From the NCBI RefSeq assembly GCF_029256985.1, contig NZ_JARIDQ010000046.1, positions 1-47,821 of the forward strand: a DNA stretch of 47,821 nt. The letters run 5' to 3'. The position numbers and the translations under genes were made by a program. Below, one piece after another: positions 26,357-35,884 of the stretch; the first letter of the stretch is position 1; the number at the start of each line of letters is the position of its first letter. The notes under the pieces are model-generated. The model was not told the origin of the DNA, made no database searches, and was given only the letters and a program-made list of their open reading frames with translations. This DNA comes from Otariodibacter sp. (GTDB lineage Bacteria; Pseudomonadota; Gammaproteobacteria; Enterobacterales; Pasteurellaceae).

Positions 26357-27799
26357 ATGACTAAGTTTACCCAAACAGCTATCGCATCTCTAGTCTCTAT
26401 TTTTACTGGTAGTGCATCTGCAGCCGCATTTCAACTAGCCGAAATTTCATCATCAGGCTTAGGACTTGCTTTTGCAGGTAATGCTGCAGTTGCAGATAAT
26501 GCATCAGTAGTGGCAAGTAACCCTGCATTAATGACAAAATTCAAAAATATTGAAGTTTCAGCAGGTAGTATATTAGTTGATTCAGATGTCCATATTAATG
26601 GAAAGTTTGCTTCATCTTCAGCAAAAGCAAATCAAGAAAACATAGTTCCAAATGTTGTTGTACCAAATGCTTATATTGTAATGCCTGTAAATGATCGTTT
26701 TTCTATTGGCGGTGGTATAAATATAAATTATGGATTAAAGTCTGAATATGCATCTGACTACAATGCTGGTTTTTTTGGTGGAAGAACAGACCTATCAGCG
26801 ATTAATCTAAATCTTAGTGGAGCTTATAACTTAGGTTATGGTTTCAGTATTGGGGTTGGACTTGATGTTGTCAAAGCAAAAGCTGAATTAGAACGAAACT
26901 TAGGACTAATAGGTAAAGCTGCTGCTCTTCAAGCAAAACAAAAAGCACAACAAGCTGGTATGGCAGCACAACAGGCTGGTGCTACAGCTCAAGAATATCT
27001 TAGTGCAGGTCGTATTCAAGAAGCACAAGTTGCTATGGCTCAAGCTAATCAATTTATGGCACAAGCTAATCAAGCTGCAATAGCTGCCCAACGCTATGCT
27101 ACAATGGAAAATGAAACTATTATTCACAGACTTACTGGTGATAAATGGGCATTAGGATGGAATGTTGGATTATTGTATGAGTTCAATGAGAAAAACCGTA
27201 TCGGATTTGCATATCATTCTCCAATAAAAGTTAAATTCAAAGGGCAATACTCAAATACATTATTAATGCCAATCCCCACTATTGTAGAAATAGATAATAT
27301 TACAGGTGGAGTAACTATTCCGGGAGCGTTAACACTTAAATTACCATCATTTTGGGAAATTTCAGGTTACCATAAACTCACAGATAAATTGGCTGTGCAA
27401 TATAGCTATAAAAGAACAAATTGGAGTACTTTTAAAAGCTTAGAAGCAACTAGTCTTCAAACAGGAAATATTTTATTCCATAAAACAGAGAATTTTAATG
27501 ATGCCTCTCGAATTGCAATTGGTTTATCTTATGATTTCACAGAAAAATTAACTGTTCGCACAGGTATTGCTTACGATGAAACTGCAAGTATTAGTAATCC
27601 ATCAATTTCTATTCCTGATACAGATCGTACCTGGTATTCGATTGGTGCAACATATCGATTTACACCAAACATGTCTATTGATCTTGGCTATTCATACATC
27701 AAAGGAAGTAAAAATAACTTTAATGAAGATGGCCTCGTGAATTTCAAAACAGCTGCGAAAGCTAACCTTTATGGATTAAATATCAATTACAAGTTCTAG
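26357..27799 (+). CDS. ompP1: Outer membrane protein P1 (OmpP1/FadL family)
   Basis: A beta-barrel porin-like transporter of 480 residues for long-chain fatty acids and other hydrophobic compounds. The signal peptide ends at SASA (residue 22), giving mature AAFQLAE with the family's buried N-terminal hatch (SGLGLAFAGNAAVADNASVVASNPA). Antiparallel strands fill the rest and the last residue is Phe. Between about residues 184 and 251 lies an insertion very rich in Ala and Gln with short repeats (QAGMAAQQAGA, AQANQFMAQANQAA), predicted helical and in the position of an extracellular loop. AAGAGG precedes the ATG. It carries a strong terminator. Confidence 0.95.
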   Translation: MTKFTQTAIASLVSIFTGSASAAAFQLAEISSSGLGLAFAGNAAVADNASVVASNPALMTKFKNIEVSAGSILVDSDVHINGKFASSSAKANQENIVPNVVVPNAYIVMPVNDRFSIGGGININYGLKSEYASDYNAGFFGGRTDLSAINLNLSGAYNLGYGFSIGVGLDVVKAKAELERNLGLIGKAAALQAKQKAQQAGMAAQQAGATAQEYLSAGRIQEAQVAMAQANQFMAQANQAAIAAQRYATMENETIIHRLTGDKWALGWNVGLLYEFNEKNRIGFAYHSPIKVKFKGQYSNTLLMPIPTIVEIDNITGGVTIPGALTLKLPSFWEISGYHKLTDKLAVQYSYKRTNWSTFKSLEATSLQTGNILFHKTENFNDASRIAIGLSYDFTEKLTVRTGIAYDETASISNPSISIPDTDRTWYSIGATYRFTPNMSIDLGYSYIKGSKNNFNEDGLVNFKTAAKANLYGLNINYKF

Positions 27800-27812
27800 A
27801 CAATTATCACGT

Positions 27813-27845
27813 AAAAGACCAAGTTTTTAAACTTGGTCTTTTTTA
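27813..27845. terminator. Bidirectional terminator between ompP1 and the NSS gene
   Basis: AAAGACCAAGTT pairs with AACTTGGTCTTT; T-run on the plus side and A-run on the other, so it serves both ompP1 and the convergent transporter gene. Confidence 0.9.
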
Positions 27846-27865
27846 TCTTATGATTAAATTAACAA

Positions 27866-29230
27866 CTATAATGAACTAAAGAAAATAATTGCAATTATTA
27901 TTGGAATAATATATTTCACATAGTTAAACCACAGAGATGTAAATAATTTTCCTGCTCCTAACTCTTCCTTAGCTTCATCTTTTAAAACAAAGCCGACAAA
28001 GATAGCACTACCTAATGCTGTTAATATAAATAAAATATTACCACTAATATAATCGAACGCATCAAAAATACTTTTACCCACAATAGTAATATCTTTCCAT
28101 TCACTATCTCCCAGTATAGAAGGAATATTACCAAGTACAAAAATAGCGCCTAAAGTAACTAATATAGCTATTTTACGCCCCATTTGGGTCTTTTCTTGTA
28201 AGGCTGTAATTATTACTTCACAAATAGTTAATGAAGTAGTTAATGCAGCCACAATTAATAAACTAAAGAAAATAATAGCAAAAACTGTTCCTCCCCACAT
28301 ATGAGAAAATACGATAGGCAAGCTTTGGAAAACTAAGGTAGGTCCAGAATTAGGAGCAATCCCAAAACTAAACAAAGAAGGAAAGATCATAAATCCTGCG
28401 AGTAACGCAATAAAAGTATTTAATACCCCAGTAATCATAGCTGTTTTAACCAAATTCTCTTTTTTATCTAAATAGCTCGATAATGTAATTAATACTCCAA
28501 AACCTAAACTCAATGCAAAAAATACTTGTCCTAGAACAAAGACAAATAACTTAGGTGTTATTTTTGAAAAATCGGGCATAAGATAAAAATGAATACCTTC
28601 CATTGCACCTGGTAAAGTTATATTTCTGATTACCATAATAATCAGGAAAATAAACAATAGAGGCATCAAATACTTAACAGATTTTTCAATCCCATCAACA
28701 ATTCCTTTGGCCAAAATAACATAGTTTACAATAACAAAAACTGCGGTATAACCAATAATTGTAAGAGGATTATTAAAAATACTACTTTGAAAATATGTGG
28801 ATGCAATATCTGCTGAAATTGGAGTCGATATATCTAAAGAACCAGTGATAAAACTTATAATATAATTAATGACCCATCCTCCAAGAACCATATAGTAAGC
28901 TAATATGCCAAATGCTCCCAATAATCCCATATAACCTAATATTTTCCATCCTTGATGAATATTTCTACCATTAACTCTACCTGCAAAAGCGTCTATTGCA
29001 TTAACTTTAATTCGTCTTCCAATTACGTTCTCAACTAAAATCATAGGAATTCCAATCACAATCATAGCAAGGCAAAAAAGTACAACATAAGCACCTCCAC
29101 CATTTTCTCCAACAAGGTAAGGGAAACGCCAAGTAGCTCCAAAACCAACAGTTGCTCCCGCTACTGTCATGATATATGTCAAACGGTTTGACCAAGACTG
29201 TCTTTCTATATGGTTATATTGTTCTGTCAT
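27866..29230 (-). CDS. Sodium-dependent transporter, NSS (SNF) family
   Basis: An inner-membrane symporter of 454 residues with about eleven membrane segments. The sodium-site signature AGATVGFGATWRFPYLVGENGGGAY at residues 24-48 is complete (read here as TVGFGATWRFPY then NGGGAY). Bacterial members carry amino acids such as tryptophan, tyrosine or leucine; the substrate cannot be read from the sequence. It is unlinked to a biosynthetic operon: ompP1 is convergent and dam starts beyond a 43-base gap. Confidence 0.92.
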   Translation of the reverse strand: MTEQYNHIERQSWSNRLTYIMTVAGATVGFGATWRFPYLVGENGGGAYVVLFCLAMIVIGIPMILVENVIGRRIKVNAIDAFAGRVNGRNIHQGWKILGYMGLLGAFGILAYYMVLGGWVINYIISFITGSLDISTPISADIASTYFQSSIFNNPLTIIGYTAVFVIVNYVILAKGIVDGIEKSVKYLMPLLFIFLIIMVIRNITLPGAMEGIHFYLMPDFSKITPKLFVFVLGQVFFALSLGFGVLITLSSYLDKKENLVKTAMITGVLNTFIALLAGFMIFPSLFSFGIAPNSGPTLVFQSLPIVFSHMWGGTVFAIIFFSLLIVAALTTSLTICEVIITALQEKTQMGRKIAILVTLGAIFVLGNIPSILGDSEWKDITIVGKSIFDAFDYISGNILFILTALGSAIFVGFVLKDEAKEELGAGKLFTSLWFNYVKYIIPIIIAIIFFSSL

Positions 29231-29273
29231 TTGTACTCCGAGTAATATTGTTATGATAACTAGTTATAAATAA

Positions 29274-30098
29274 TTAAGAAAAAAATGCAAAGAGTTCGTC
29301 TACTCTTACACGAGAGTGGGGATTCTGTCCAATATGTCGTTGAACTTTAAAGGTCGTAATTTCAGCATTTTTATAAATTTCTCGTGTAAAAGCTGTATCA
29401 TGATTAGAAATTAATACAGGTATATTTTTATTTTGAGCTTGTTCTGCATAATAAACCAGTAATCGTTGTTGTTCTAAGCTAAATCCGCCACCCGCATATT
29501 GTGTAAAATTGCTTTCTTGTAAAATGGGTGCATAAGGCGGATCACAATACACAACACAATCCTCGACTTTATCTAAAAGATATTCAAAAATATCTTCAAA
29601 CCTAGAACAAATAAATATTGCATGTTGAGCCTTCTCTGCAAAATATCGAAGCTCTTTTTCTGGGAAGTAGTGTTGACTATATGCTCCGAAAGGAACATTA
29701 AATTGGTGTTTTTTGTTGTAACGGCATAATCCATTAAAGCCAAATCGATTTAAATAAAGGAATAGGGTAGCACGTCTAAAAATATCATCTGATAAATTAA
29801 ACTCTTTACGACATTTATAATAAAATGCGGGAGTATTCGCTTCAGAGTTATCAAAAAGTAATTTTACATCTGATATATAAGCATTCACATCTTGCTTAAT
29901 AACATTAAATAAATTGATGAGATCTGGATTAATATCAGCTAGTATATAGCGTTCAAACTCTGTATTAAGAAAAACAGAGCCTGCTCCTACAAAAGGTTCA
30001 ACTAAACAAGATCTATCAGGTAAACGATGAGCTATATCTTCAACTAAACGATACTTTCCACCAGCCCATTTTAGAAAAGAGCGTTGCTTAGGTTTCAT
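29274..30098 (-). CDS. dam: DNA adenine methyltransferase Dam
   Basis: Methylates adenine in GATC; 274 residues. The AdoMet-binding motif FLKWAGGKYRL is at residues 8-18 and the catalytic DPPY in VYCDPPYAP near residue 185. FGFNGLCRYN and a TAFTREIY block fit Dam of the D12 class. It controls mismatch repair, replication timing and phase-variable genes. It begins 2 bases after aroB; damX, which lies between them in E. coli, is absent. Confidence 0.96.
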   Translation of the reverse strand: MKPKQRSFLKWAGGKYRLVEDIAHRLPDRSCLVEPFVGAGSVFLNTEFERYILADINPDLINLFNVIKQDVNAYISDVKLLFDNSEANTPAFYYKCRKEFNLSDDIFRRATLFLYLNRFGFNGLCRYNKKHQFNVPFGAYSQHYFPEKELRYFAEKAQHAIFICSRFEDIFEYLLDKVEDCVVYCDPPYAPILQESNFTQYAGGGFSLEQQRLLVYYAEQAQNKNIPVLISNHDTAFTREIYKNAEITTFKVQRHIGQNPHSRVRVDELFAFFS

Positions 30099-30100
30099 AT

Positions 30101-31189
30101 TTATAACTGACTAAAATAATCAATAGCTTGCACCACTTTATCTTCTGAAATATTAGTAGTGATATAAGCAACACCAAGAGATTTTAATAAGATTAAACGT
30201 AACTCTCCATTTAATACTTTCTTATCTCTTTTCATATAAGGCAAGTACTCTTTAGAAAGCATGCCATCAGGAGAGTAAGTTGGTAAATTAGCCCGAGCAA
30301 GTAATAGTTCTAATCGAGCTACATCATTTTCCGTAATATCACCATTCAAATAAGATAAAGCCGCAGCTTCTAACATTCCTACTGCAACAGCTTCACCATG
30401 TAACCAATTTCCATAACCTAAGTGAGTCTCAATAGCATGTCCAAAAGTATGCCCAAAATTTAATAATGCACGATCACTATGTTCTTTTTCATCTTGTGCA
30501 ACAATTCTCGCTTTTAATTGACAACAGCGCTCAATACAATATATAAGTAGTGAAGATTCTAAACTAACAAGCTTATCTATGTGTTTTTCTAACCATTCGA
30601 AAAATTGAACATCAAAAATAGTACCATATTTAATAACTTCAGCCAGTCCTGCACTTACTTCTCTTCTTGGCAAGGTGTTTAGCGTATTAATATCGATAAT
30701 TACAGAGATTGGTTGATAAAAGGCTCCAATCATATTCTTACCAAGAGAGTGATTAACCGCCGTTTTTCCCCCCACTGAAGAATCAACTTGTGCAAGTAAT
30801 GTGGTTGGGATCTGAATAAATCTTACACCTCTCTGATAAGAAGCGGCTGCATATCCTGCTATATCACCAACTACACCGCCACCTAATGCTATAATTGTCG
30901 TATCTCTACTGTGATTTTTTTCAAGCAAGGCAGTAAAGATTAAATTTAGAGATTCTAATGTTTTATACTTTTCACCATCTGGTATAAGTACATGATCAAC
31001 ATGGCACCCTAATTTAAATAATGTATTTTCAACTGTTGAAAGATGATATTTCGCAATAGTAGGATTAGAAACAATCATTACTCTATCACCAGAGTTTAGA
31101 GGGTAAAAACTCTCAACATCTTTCAACAGATCTTTACCTATAATTATAGAATATTTTCTATCCTTTAATTCAACATCAACTGTCAACAT
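30101..31189 (-). CDS. aroB: 3-dehydroquinate synthase
   Basis: The second enzyme of the shikimate pathway, 362 residues. NAD and metal-binding motifs are visible: [55 protein letters not shown], the His of [10 protein letters not shown] and [10 protein letters not shown]. It starts 20 bases after aroK and is coupled to dam by a 2-base gap, so aroK-aroB-dam is one operon. Confidence 0.97.
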   Translation of the reverse strand: MLTVDVELKDRKYSIIIGKDLLKDVESFYPLNSGDRVMIVSNPTIAKYHLSTVENTLFKLGCHVDHVLIPDGEKYKTLESLNLIFTALLEKNHSRDTTIIALGGGVVGDIAGYAAASYQRGVRFIQIPTTLLAQVDSSVGGKTAVNHSLGKNMIGAFYQPISVIIDINTLNTLPRREVSAGLAEVIKYGTIFDVQFFEWLEKHIDKLVSLESSLLIYCIERCCQLKARIVAQDEKEHSDRALLNFGHTFGHAIETHLGYGNWLHGEAVAVGMLEAAALSYLNGDITENDVARLELLLARANLPTYSPDGMLSKEYLPYMKRDKKVLNGELRLILLKSLGVAYITTNISEDKVVQAIDYFSQL

Positions 31190-31209
31190 CAGTACACCTT
31201 TATATTTAC

Positions 31210-31731
31210 TTACTGTAAATTATCAATCATTTCAATAATCTTAGTTGCAACAACTTTTGCTGTTTGTTCATCTGTTTGTAATGTAATATCAGCAATTTCT
31301 TCATATAATGGATTGCGTACTTTAGCAAGTGCTTGTAAAACCTGATAAGGATCTTCATTTTGTAATAACGGGCGCTTTTTATCTCGCTGAGTACGCTCAA
31401 ATTGTTTATCTACAGATGTTTCTAAATACACTACGATACCACGAGCAGATAAAGCATTACGATTATCTTTAGAAACAATAGAGCCTCCACCAGTTGAAAG
31501 AACTAATCCTTGAGAATGAGTTAATTCATTGATAACCCTCTCTTCACGCTTACGAAATCCCTCTTCTCCTTCTATATCAAAAATCCAGTCAATATCAGCA
31601 CCTGCACGCTCTTCAATTACAGCATCAGAATCTAAAAAATCCATATTTAGCATTTGTGCAAGTTGACGACCAATTGTACTTTTACCTGCTCCCATAGGAC
31701 CGATTAAAAAAATATTACGTTTTTCTGCCAT
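31210..31731 (-). CDS. aroK: Shikimate kinase I
   Basis: Phosphorylates shikimate; 173 residues. The P-loop GPMGAGKST is at residues 11-19, the DxD-type DSDAVIE and the GGGSI motif follow, as does the RPLL lid. It is first in the aroK-aroB-dam unit; its promoter must lie between its ATG and the ponA terminator about 55-60 bases upstream. Confidence 0.97.
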   Translation of the reverse strand: MAEKRNIFLIGPMGAGKSTIGRQLAQMLNMDFLDSDAVIEERAGADIDWIFDIEGEEGFRKREERVINELTHSQGLVLSTGGGSIVSKDNRNALSARGIVVYLETSVDKQFERTQRDKKRPLLQNEDPYQVLQALAKVRNPLYEEIADITLQTDEQTAKVVATKIIEMIDNLQ

Positions 31732-31784
31732 TCTTTTTTCTTTTCATATTTAAAAATTAATAACTTAATTTGTGGTAAAAGTAT

Positions 31785-31822
31785 CGAAAAAACAGACCGC
31801 TTGTAAAAACAAGCGGTCTGTT
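31785..31822 (-). terminator. Inverted uptake-word terminator after ponA
   Basis: A perfect 14-bp stem, AACAGACCGCTTGT / ACAAGCGGTCTGTT, with an AAAA loop (31791-31822). On the minus strand it is followed by TTTTTTCGATAC, so it ends ponA transcription about 145 bases after the stop. Each arm contains a full ACAAGCGGTC uptake word. Confidence 0.88.
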
Positions 31823-31965
31823 ATAAGTTAAAATTTACAAAAAGTGATTATAAATAATACACTTATATACTAATTAAACCACAAATCGCCCAAAGAGAAA
31901 GATTAGGATATTATCGCAATAAATCCCCTATCTTTTCAACCTAAACCGTACCTGTCAGATAAAAT

Positions 31966-34530
31966 TTAGAATAATTCATTGCTTTGGTTCCCGTTTGATG
32001 GAGATACTCCTGAGCTAGAATTACTATTATTAATTTGGTAGCCTTTTTCAACAATAAATCTTCTGGTTGGTTCCGTTCCTTTAATAAAATATTCAGTTAA
32101 GCTATTACCCAAAAGTCCTGTTGCAGCATCAATTTTTACTGTCACAATATTTGGTGGCAAGACTTCTTTTCTTTCAGGTTTATCTTTTAATACTGATTTC
32201 ATGTATTCAATCCAAGCAGGTAAAGCTGTTTGAGCTCCTGCTTCTCCTCGACCAAGATCACGTTTGTTATCATCAAAACCAACATATACTGTTGTAACTA
32301 AATTGGCACCAAAACCTGCATACCACGCAATTTTTGAATTATTTGTAGTACCTGTTTTTCCCCCAATATCTTGACGTTTAATTTGACCAACAATACGATG
32401 ACCAGTTCCTCTCCAGCTCTGACCTGGTTCTCCTGTAATAGCTGTATGCAATGCACTTCTCATAAGAAAAGCGATTTCACCACTAATTACTCGTGGTGCA
32501 TGACGTTTTTCTTGAGTATTTTTTGCAGAAGTTGCCATTAAATTAGGAGCTTCTTCTTTTTGGGTAATATCAATATCCAAACCAGGAACAACGTCAGTAA
32601 CATCATCATTATTCATACCTTGAGCTGGTTGATCATTAACTTTAACAAAGTCAAAATAGTTTGGTTCAGGATAAACAACTGGAATATCATTACAAGTTAA
32701 ACAAGCTACTGGTGGATTAGCTTTAAATATTTCTTGGTCATTTCCATCCACTATACGTTCTATTAAATAAGGTTCAACTAAATAGCCTCCATTATCGAAT
32801 GTTGCATATCCTCTAGCCATTTCAAGTGGTGTAAAAGATGCAGCACCTAATGCTAAAGCTTCTGTTGCTTGATATTGTTTACGATCGAACCCAAATCTTT
32901 GTAAATAATCAGCAATATAGCTAATACCTGTCATCTGTACAGTTCTAACCATCATAACATTTTTAGATTTGCCAAGACCTACACGTAACCGTAATTTACC
33001 TTCATAAATATTAGGTGAATTTTTAGGTGACCATGGTTTTTGTCCTTTTTTAACAATCGTAATCGGTTCATCACTTAATATTGTTGCTAAACTCAGCCCT
33101 TTATTTAAAGCAGCTGCATAAATAAAAGGTTTTATGGAAGAACCTACCTGAACCAAAGATTGAGTTGCACGATTAAAGCGACTTTGTTCAAAACTAAATC
33201 CACCTACAATTGCTTCAATAGCTCCATTATTACTATTTAATGAAACTAAAGCCGAATTAACTTCTGGAATTTGTCCTAGCTCCCAATTTCCGTTATTATC
33301 TTGCTTGACCCAAATTTGTTCTCCTACATGAATCACATCTCGTACAGAACTAGGTATCTTACCTCTAGCAGAATCACTAATAAATTTTCTAGCCCATTTC
33401 ATACCTGTTAATTTTAATTCTGTTTTCTCGCCATTAGTGAGTAGAATATTAGCTTTATCTTTTGTTGTACTTAGTACAGCTGCCCCAATAAAAGGCTCTG
33501 AATTAGGTAACTTGCTAAGATGATCAATAATAGCTTCTTCATCCCATGGTTCTTCATTAGGTTTCCAAAGTTGTTCTGCGCCTCTCCAGCCATGACGGCG
33601 ATCATACTCGATAAGGTTATTGCGCAAAGAATTTTGAGCTTCTCTTTGGTCCTTAGATAGAACAGTAGCATAAACTTTGAACCCTTTAGTGTAAGCTGCT
33701 TCTTCGCCATATCGTTTTACCATCTCTTGACGAATCATTTCAGTTACATAATCAGCTCTAAATTCTAAAGCTGCACCATGAAATTTGGCAATAATAGGTT
33801 CTGCCTTTGCTTGTTCATATTGCTCTTGAGTAATCTTACCTACATCCAACATCCGACCTAAAACAACATTACGACGATTTTCAGCTCTTTTAACTGAAAA
33901 TAAAGGATTCATCGTTGATGGAGCTTTTGGTAATCCTGCAATAATTGCAATTTCAGATAAGGTTAAGTCCTTTAACTCCTTTCCAAAATATGTCTTAGCA
34001 GCAGCAGCCACACCATAAGAACGATACCCTAAATATATTTTGTTAAGATAAAGTTCTAAAATCTCATCTTTCGTTAATTTTTGCTCAATTTCCAACGCTA
34101 GAATAGCTTCCTTAATTTTTCTTTCTATTTTCCTTTCTGGAGAAAGAAAAAAGTTACGAGCTAATTGTTGAGTAATAGTACTAGCACCTTGTTGATCTCC
34201 ATTAGCAGAACGCCATAAAGCTCTTAAAATACCTTTAGGGTCTATTCCTTTATGCTCATAGAAACGAGCATCCTCAGTTGCAATAATAGCATCAACCAAA
34301 GCTGTAGGAATATCACCCAACTTGACGAAGATACGACGTTCTTCACCAACCTCACCAATTAATTTTCCATCCGCAGTAAAGATCTGCATTGGCCTCTGTA
34401 ACTCTACATTTTTTAAAGTTACAACATCTGGTAAATCTTGTTTGAAATGCATATAGCCTAAACCTACGACAATGCATCCAAGAATAAATAATGTAAGAAA
34501 ACTACTAAATATAATTTTTACGATCTTCAT
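31966..34530 (-). CDS. ponA: Penicillin-binding protein 1A
   Basis: Bifunctional class A PBP that polymerises and cross-links peptidoglycan; 854 residues from ATG 34530 (MKIVKIIF). The frame opens 7 codons earlier at a TTG, which is less likely. An N-terminal membrane anchor (about residues 5-27) precedes the glycosyltransferase domain with catalytic Glu86 in TEDARFYEHKG and GASTITQQLARN. The transpeptidase has Ser464 in the SSIK motif, SKN (GKSKNVMM) and KTGT near residue 724. A low-complexity Asn/Ser tail ends the protein. It is divergent from comA, as mrcA is from the pilMNOPQ-like genes in E. coli and Haemophilus. Confidence 0.97.
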   Translation of the reverse strand: MKIVKIIFSSFLTLFILGCIVVGLGYMHFKQDLPDVVTLKNVELQRPMQIFTADGKLIGEVGEERRIFVKLGDIPTALVDAIIATEDARFYEHKGIDPKGILRALWRSANGDQQGASTITQQLARNFFLSPERKIERKIKEAILALEIEQKLTKDEILELYLNKIYLGYRSYGVAAAAKTYFGKELKDLTLSEIAIIAGLPKAPSTMNPLFSVKRAENRRNVVLGRMLDVGKITQEQYEQAKAEPIIAKFHGAALEFRADYVTEMIRQEMVKRYGEEAAYTKGFKVYATVLSKDQREAQNSLRNNLIEYDRRHGWRGAEQLWKPNEEPWDEEAIIDHLSKLPNSEPFIGAAVLSTTKDKANILLTNGEKTELKLTGMKWARKFISDSARGKIPSSVRDVIHVGEQIWVKQDNNGNWELGQIPEVNSALVSLNSNNGAIEAIVGGFSFEQSRFNRATQSLVQVGSSIKPFIYAAALNKGLSLATILSDEPITIVKKGQKPWSPKNSPNIYEGKLRLRVGLGKSKNVMMVRTVQMTGISYIADYLQRFGFDRKQYQATEALALGAASFTPLEMARGYATFDNGGYLVEPYLIERIVDGNDQEIFKANPPVACLTCNDIPVVYPEPNYFDFVKVNDQPAQGMNNDDVTDVVPGLDIDITQKEEAPNLMATSAKNTQEKRHAPRVISGEIAFLMRSALHTAITGEPGQSWRGTGHRIVGQIKRQDIGGKTGTTNNSKIAWYAGFGANLVTTVYVGFDDNKRDLGRGEAGAQTALPAWIEYMKSVLKDKPERKEVLPPNIVTVKIDAATGLLGNSLTEYFIKGTEPTRRFIVEKGYQINNSNSSSGVSPSNGNQSNELF

Positions 34531-34638
34531 CGAAAAAGAGCCTTTTAACAAATGACTAAAACTAAATTTGCACCCAATATATACAAATGCATTAAATAAA
34601 CAGGCTAATTATAAGCTAAAACTTAACAAAAAGCTGTT

Positions 34639-34661
34639 TTAATCGATTAATTTTCTATAAA
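34639..34661 (+). promoter_or_regulatory. Possible comA promoter with a perfect palindrome
   Basis: TTAATCGATTAA (34639-34650) is a perfect 12-base palindrome placed about where a -35 element would be; TATAAA (34656-34661) follows, 12 bases before the ATG. I could not see a clear Sxy-dependent CRP site (TGCGA-N6-TCGCA) upstream. Confidence 0.3.
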
Positions 34662-34673
34662 TAATGAGTAATC

Positions 34674-35387
34674 ATGCTAAAAAGACTCTTAAACATAAAT
34701 ATATCCAAAACCATGAACGTACCTATACAAGTAGGTATTAGTGAAAATGATCACTATCATTGTATAGTATATATACATGAAGGTTCTATTGTTAACTTTT
34801 GGAGAGATAAATCAAAATCTTTAGCATCTATATTGGTAGACATACAAAATAATGAACCTCTCTTAAAATCAAAAAAACTTACAATTATTAGACCAGTATC
34901 CCATCACTACATTTGGCGAAAGTATGTTTTTTTGCCTTACCATTATTCTGATGCAATGTGCTATAAAAAAATCATAGAAATTCTCAAAACAGAACTTCCT
35001 GTAAGCTTAGATGATGTCTTTTTTGACTATTACTTAGAACGAAATAAATCTACATCAGCAATCAGAATAATTATTTATGCATTACGTAAAGAGTTTAGCA
35101 AATCCTTACTCACTAATAAGCGGACTATTTTAGATTGTGAATTGTACTGTTATTTAAGAGCATTTCACTATTTATCTACTTTTCCATACGATATGGTACA
35201 CAAAAATTACTATAAGTTCAGAAATTATATTATTCAATTCCAATTAGATAAATTACTCATACAAGAAAATAATGATGCACTAAATGTACTAACTATAGAG
35301 CATATAAACAACAAGTTTAAACACATTCTGGATACCGATATATATTTATTAGCATTAGGGGCCTGTTTATGGAATGGCAAGGTATAA
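34674..35387 (+). CDS. comA: Competence protein ComA (PilM-like)
   Basis: First gene of the competence operon, 237 residues, cytoplasmic. It corresponds in place to PilM/HofM, which binds the N-terminus of the PilN-like protein (ComB) at the inner membrane. The start MLKRLLNINISKTMNVPIQVGI and the VHKNYYKFRNYI and ALGACLWNG blocks fit ComA of this family; sequence identity to PilM is low. Very AT-rich, with many ATA isoleucine codons. It overlaps comB by 19 bases. Identification rests mainly on position opposite ponA and the following order. Confidence 0.88.
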   Translation: MLKRLLNINISKTMNVPIQVGISENDHYHCIVYIHEGSIVNFWRDKSKSLASILVDIQNNEPLLKSKKLTIIRPVSHHYIWRKYVFLPYHYSDAMCYKKIIEILKTELPVSLDDVFFDYYLERNKSTSAIRIIIYALRKEFSKSLLTNKRTILDCELYCYLRAFHYLSTFPYDMVHKNYYKFRNYIIQFQLDKLLIQENNDALNVLTIEHINNKFKHILDTDIYLLALGACLWNGKV

Positions 35388-35875
35388 ATTTAACAGATTA
35401 TAACACAAAAAAATGGGTTAATAAATCTAAGCTAAATATATTTAAGGTAGTAATATTTATATTTATCTTACTTGTATTAATTTATTCATTATATGCATAT
35501 CAGAAAAATATATATTCAGATTACATTATAATAAAAAACAGAAACTCAATATACAAAAATAAAATAACAAAGATAGAAAACAATATTATAAATTTTTCAA
35601 AGCCAAGCATAATAAAAAAAGAATACATACCAAAAGAAAAAATATCAGAAATAATAAATTACTTAAAAGAAATAAAAACATCAGGATCTTTACTAACTGT
35701 TAAAATATATAAACATAACAATAAAAACATACTTAATATAGAAGGAAATATAAATAATAAAGAAAAATTCACAGAAATTGAAGAGCAATTAAAGATAAAA
35801 AAATATCAATATACCATTGATAAATTTCAAACAATAAATACCCATAGCATATTATTTTCAATATCAATATATTAA
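35369..35875 (+). CDS. comB: Competence protein ComB (PilN-like)
   Basis: A bitopic inner-membrane protein of 168 residues: short cytoplasmic N-terminus, one membrane segment (about residues 25-44) and a periplasmic coiled coil followed by a small alpha/beta domain. This is the PilN topology. G+C is only about 15-20 percent over long stretches (9 of 60 bases at 35521-35580), far below its neighbours. It begins inside comA and ends 9 bases before comC. Function by position: part of the alignment complex that links the uptake motor to the secretin. Confidence 0.85.
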   Translation: MEWQGINLTDYNTKKWVNKSKLNIFKVVIFIFILLVLIYSLYAYQKNIYSDYIIIKNRNSIYKNKITKIENNIINFSKPSIIKKEYIPKEKISEIINYLKEIKTSGSLLTVKIYKHNNKNILNIEGNINNKEKFTEIEEQLKIKKYQYTIDKFQTINTHSILFSISIY

Positions 35876-35884
35876 TTTTACATC

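Noticed and set aside
26941..27090. Repeats in ompP1 as a CRISPR-like or tandem array
   Set aside because: Repeats are short, imperfect and in frame within a protein; no spacers.
26906..27127. Minus-strand frame within the ompP1 insertion
   Set aside because: It arises from the Ala/Gln codon bias on the opposite strand; Cys/Leu/Ser-rich nonsense translation.
34566..34589. TTTGCA...ACAAATGC as a CRP-type site upstream of comA
   Set aside because: Half-sites are too far apart for CRP (centre distance about 16 rather than 11) and lack the TGTGA or TGCGA core.
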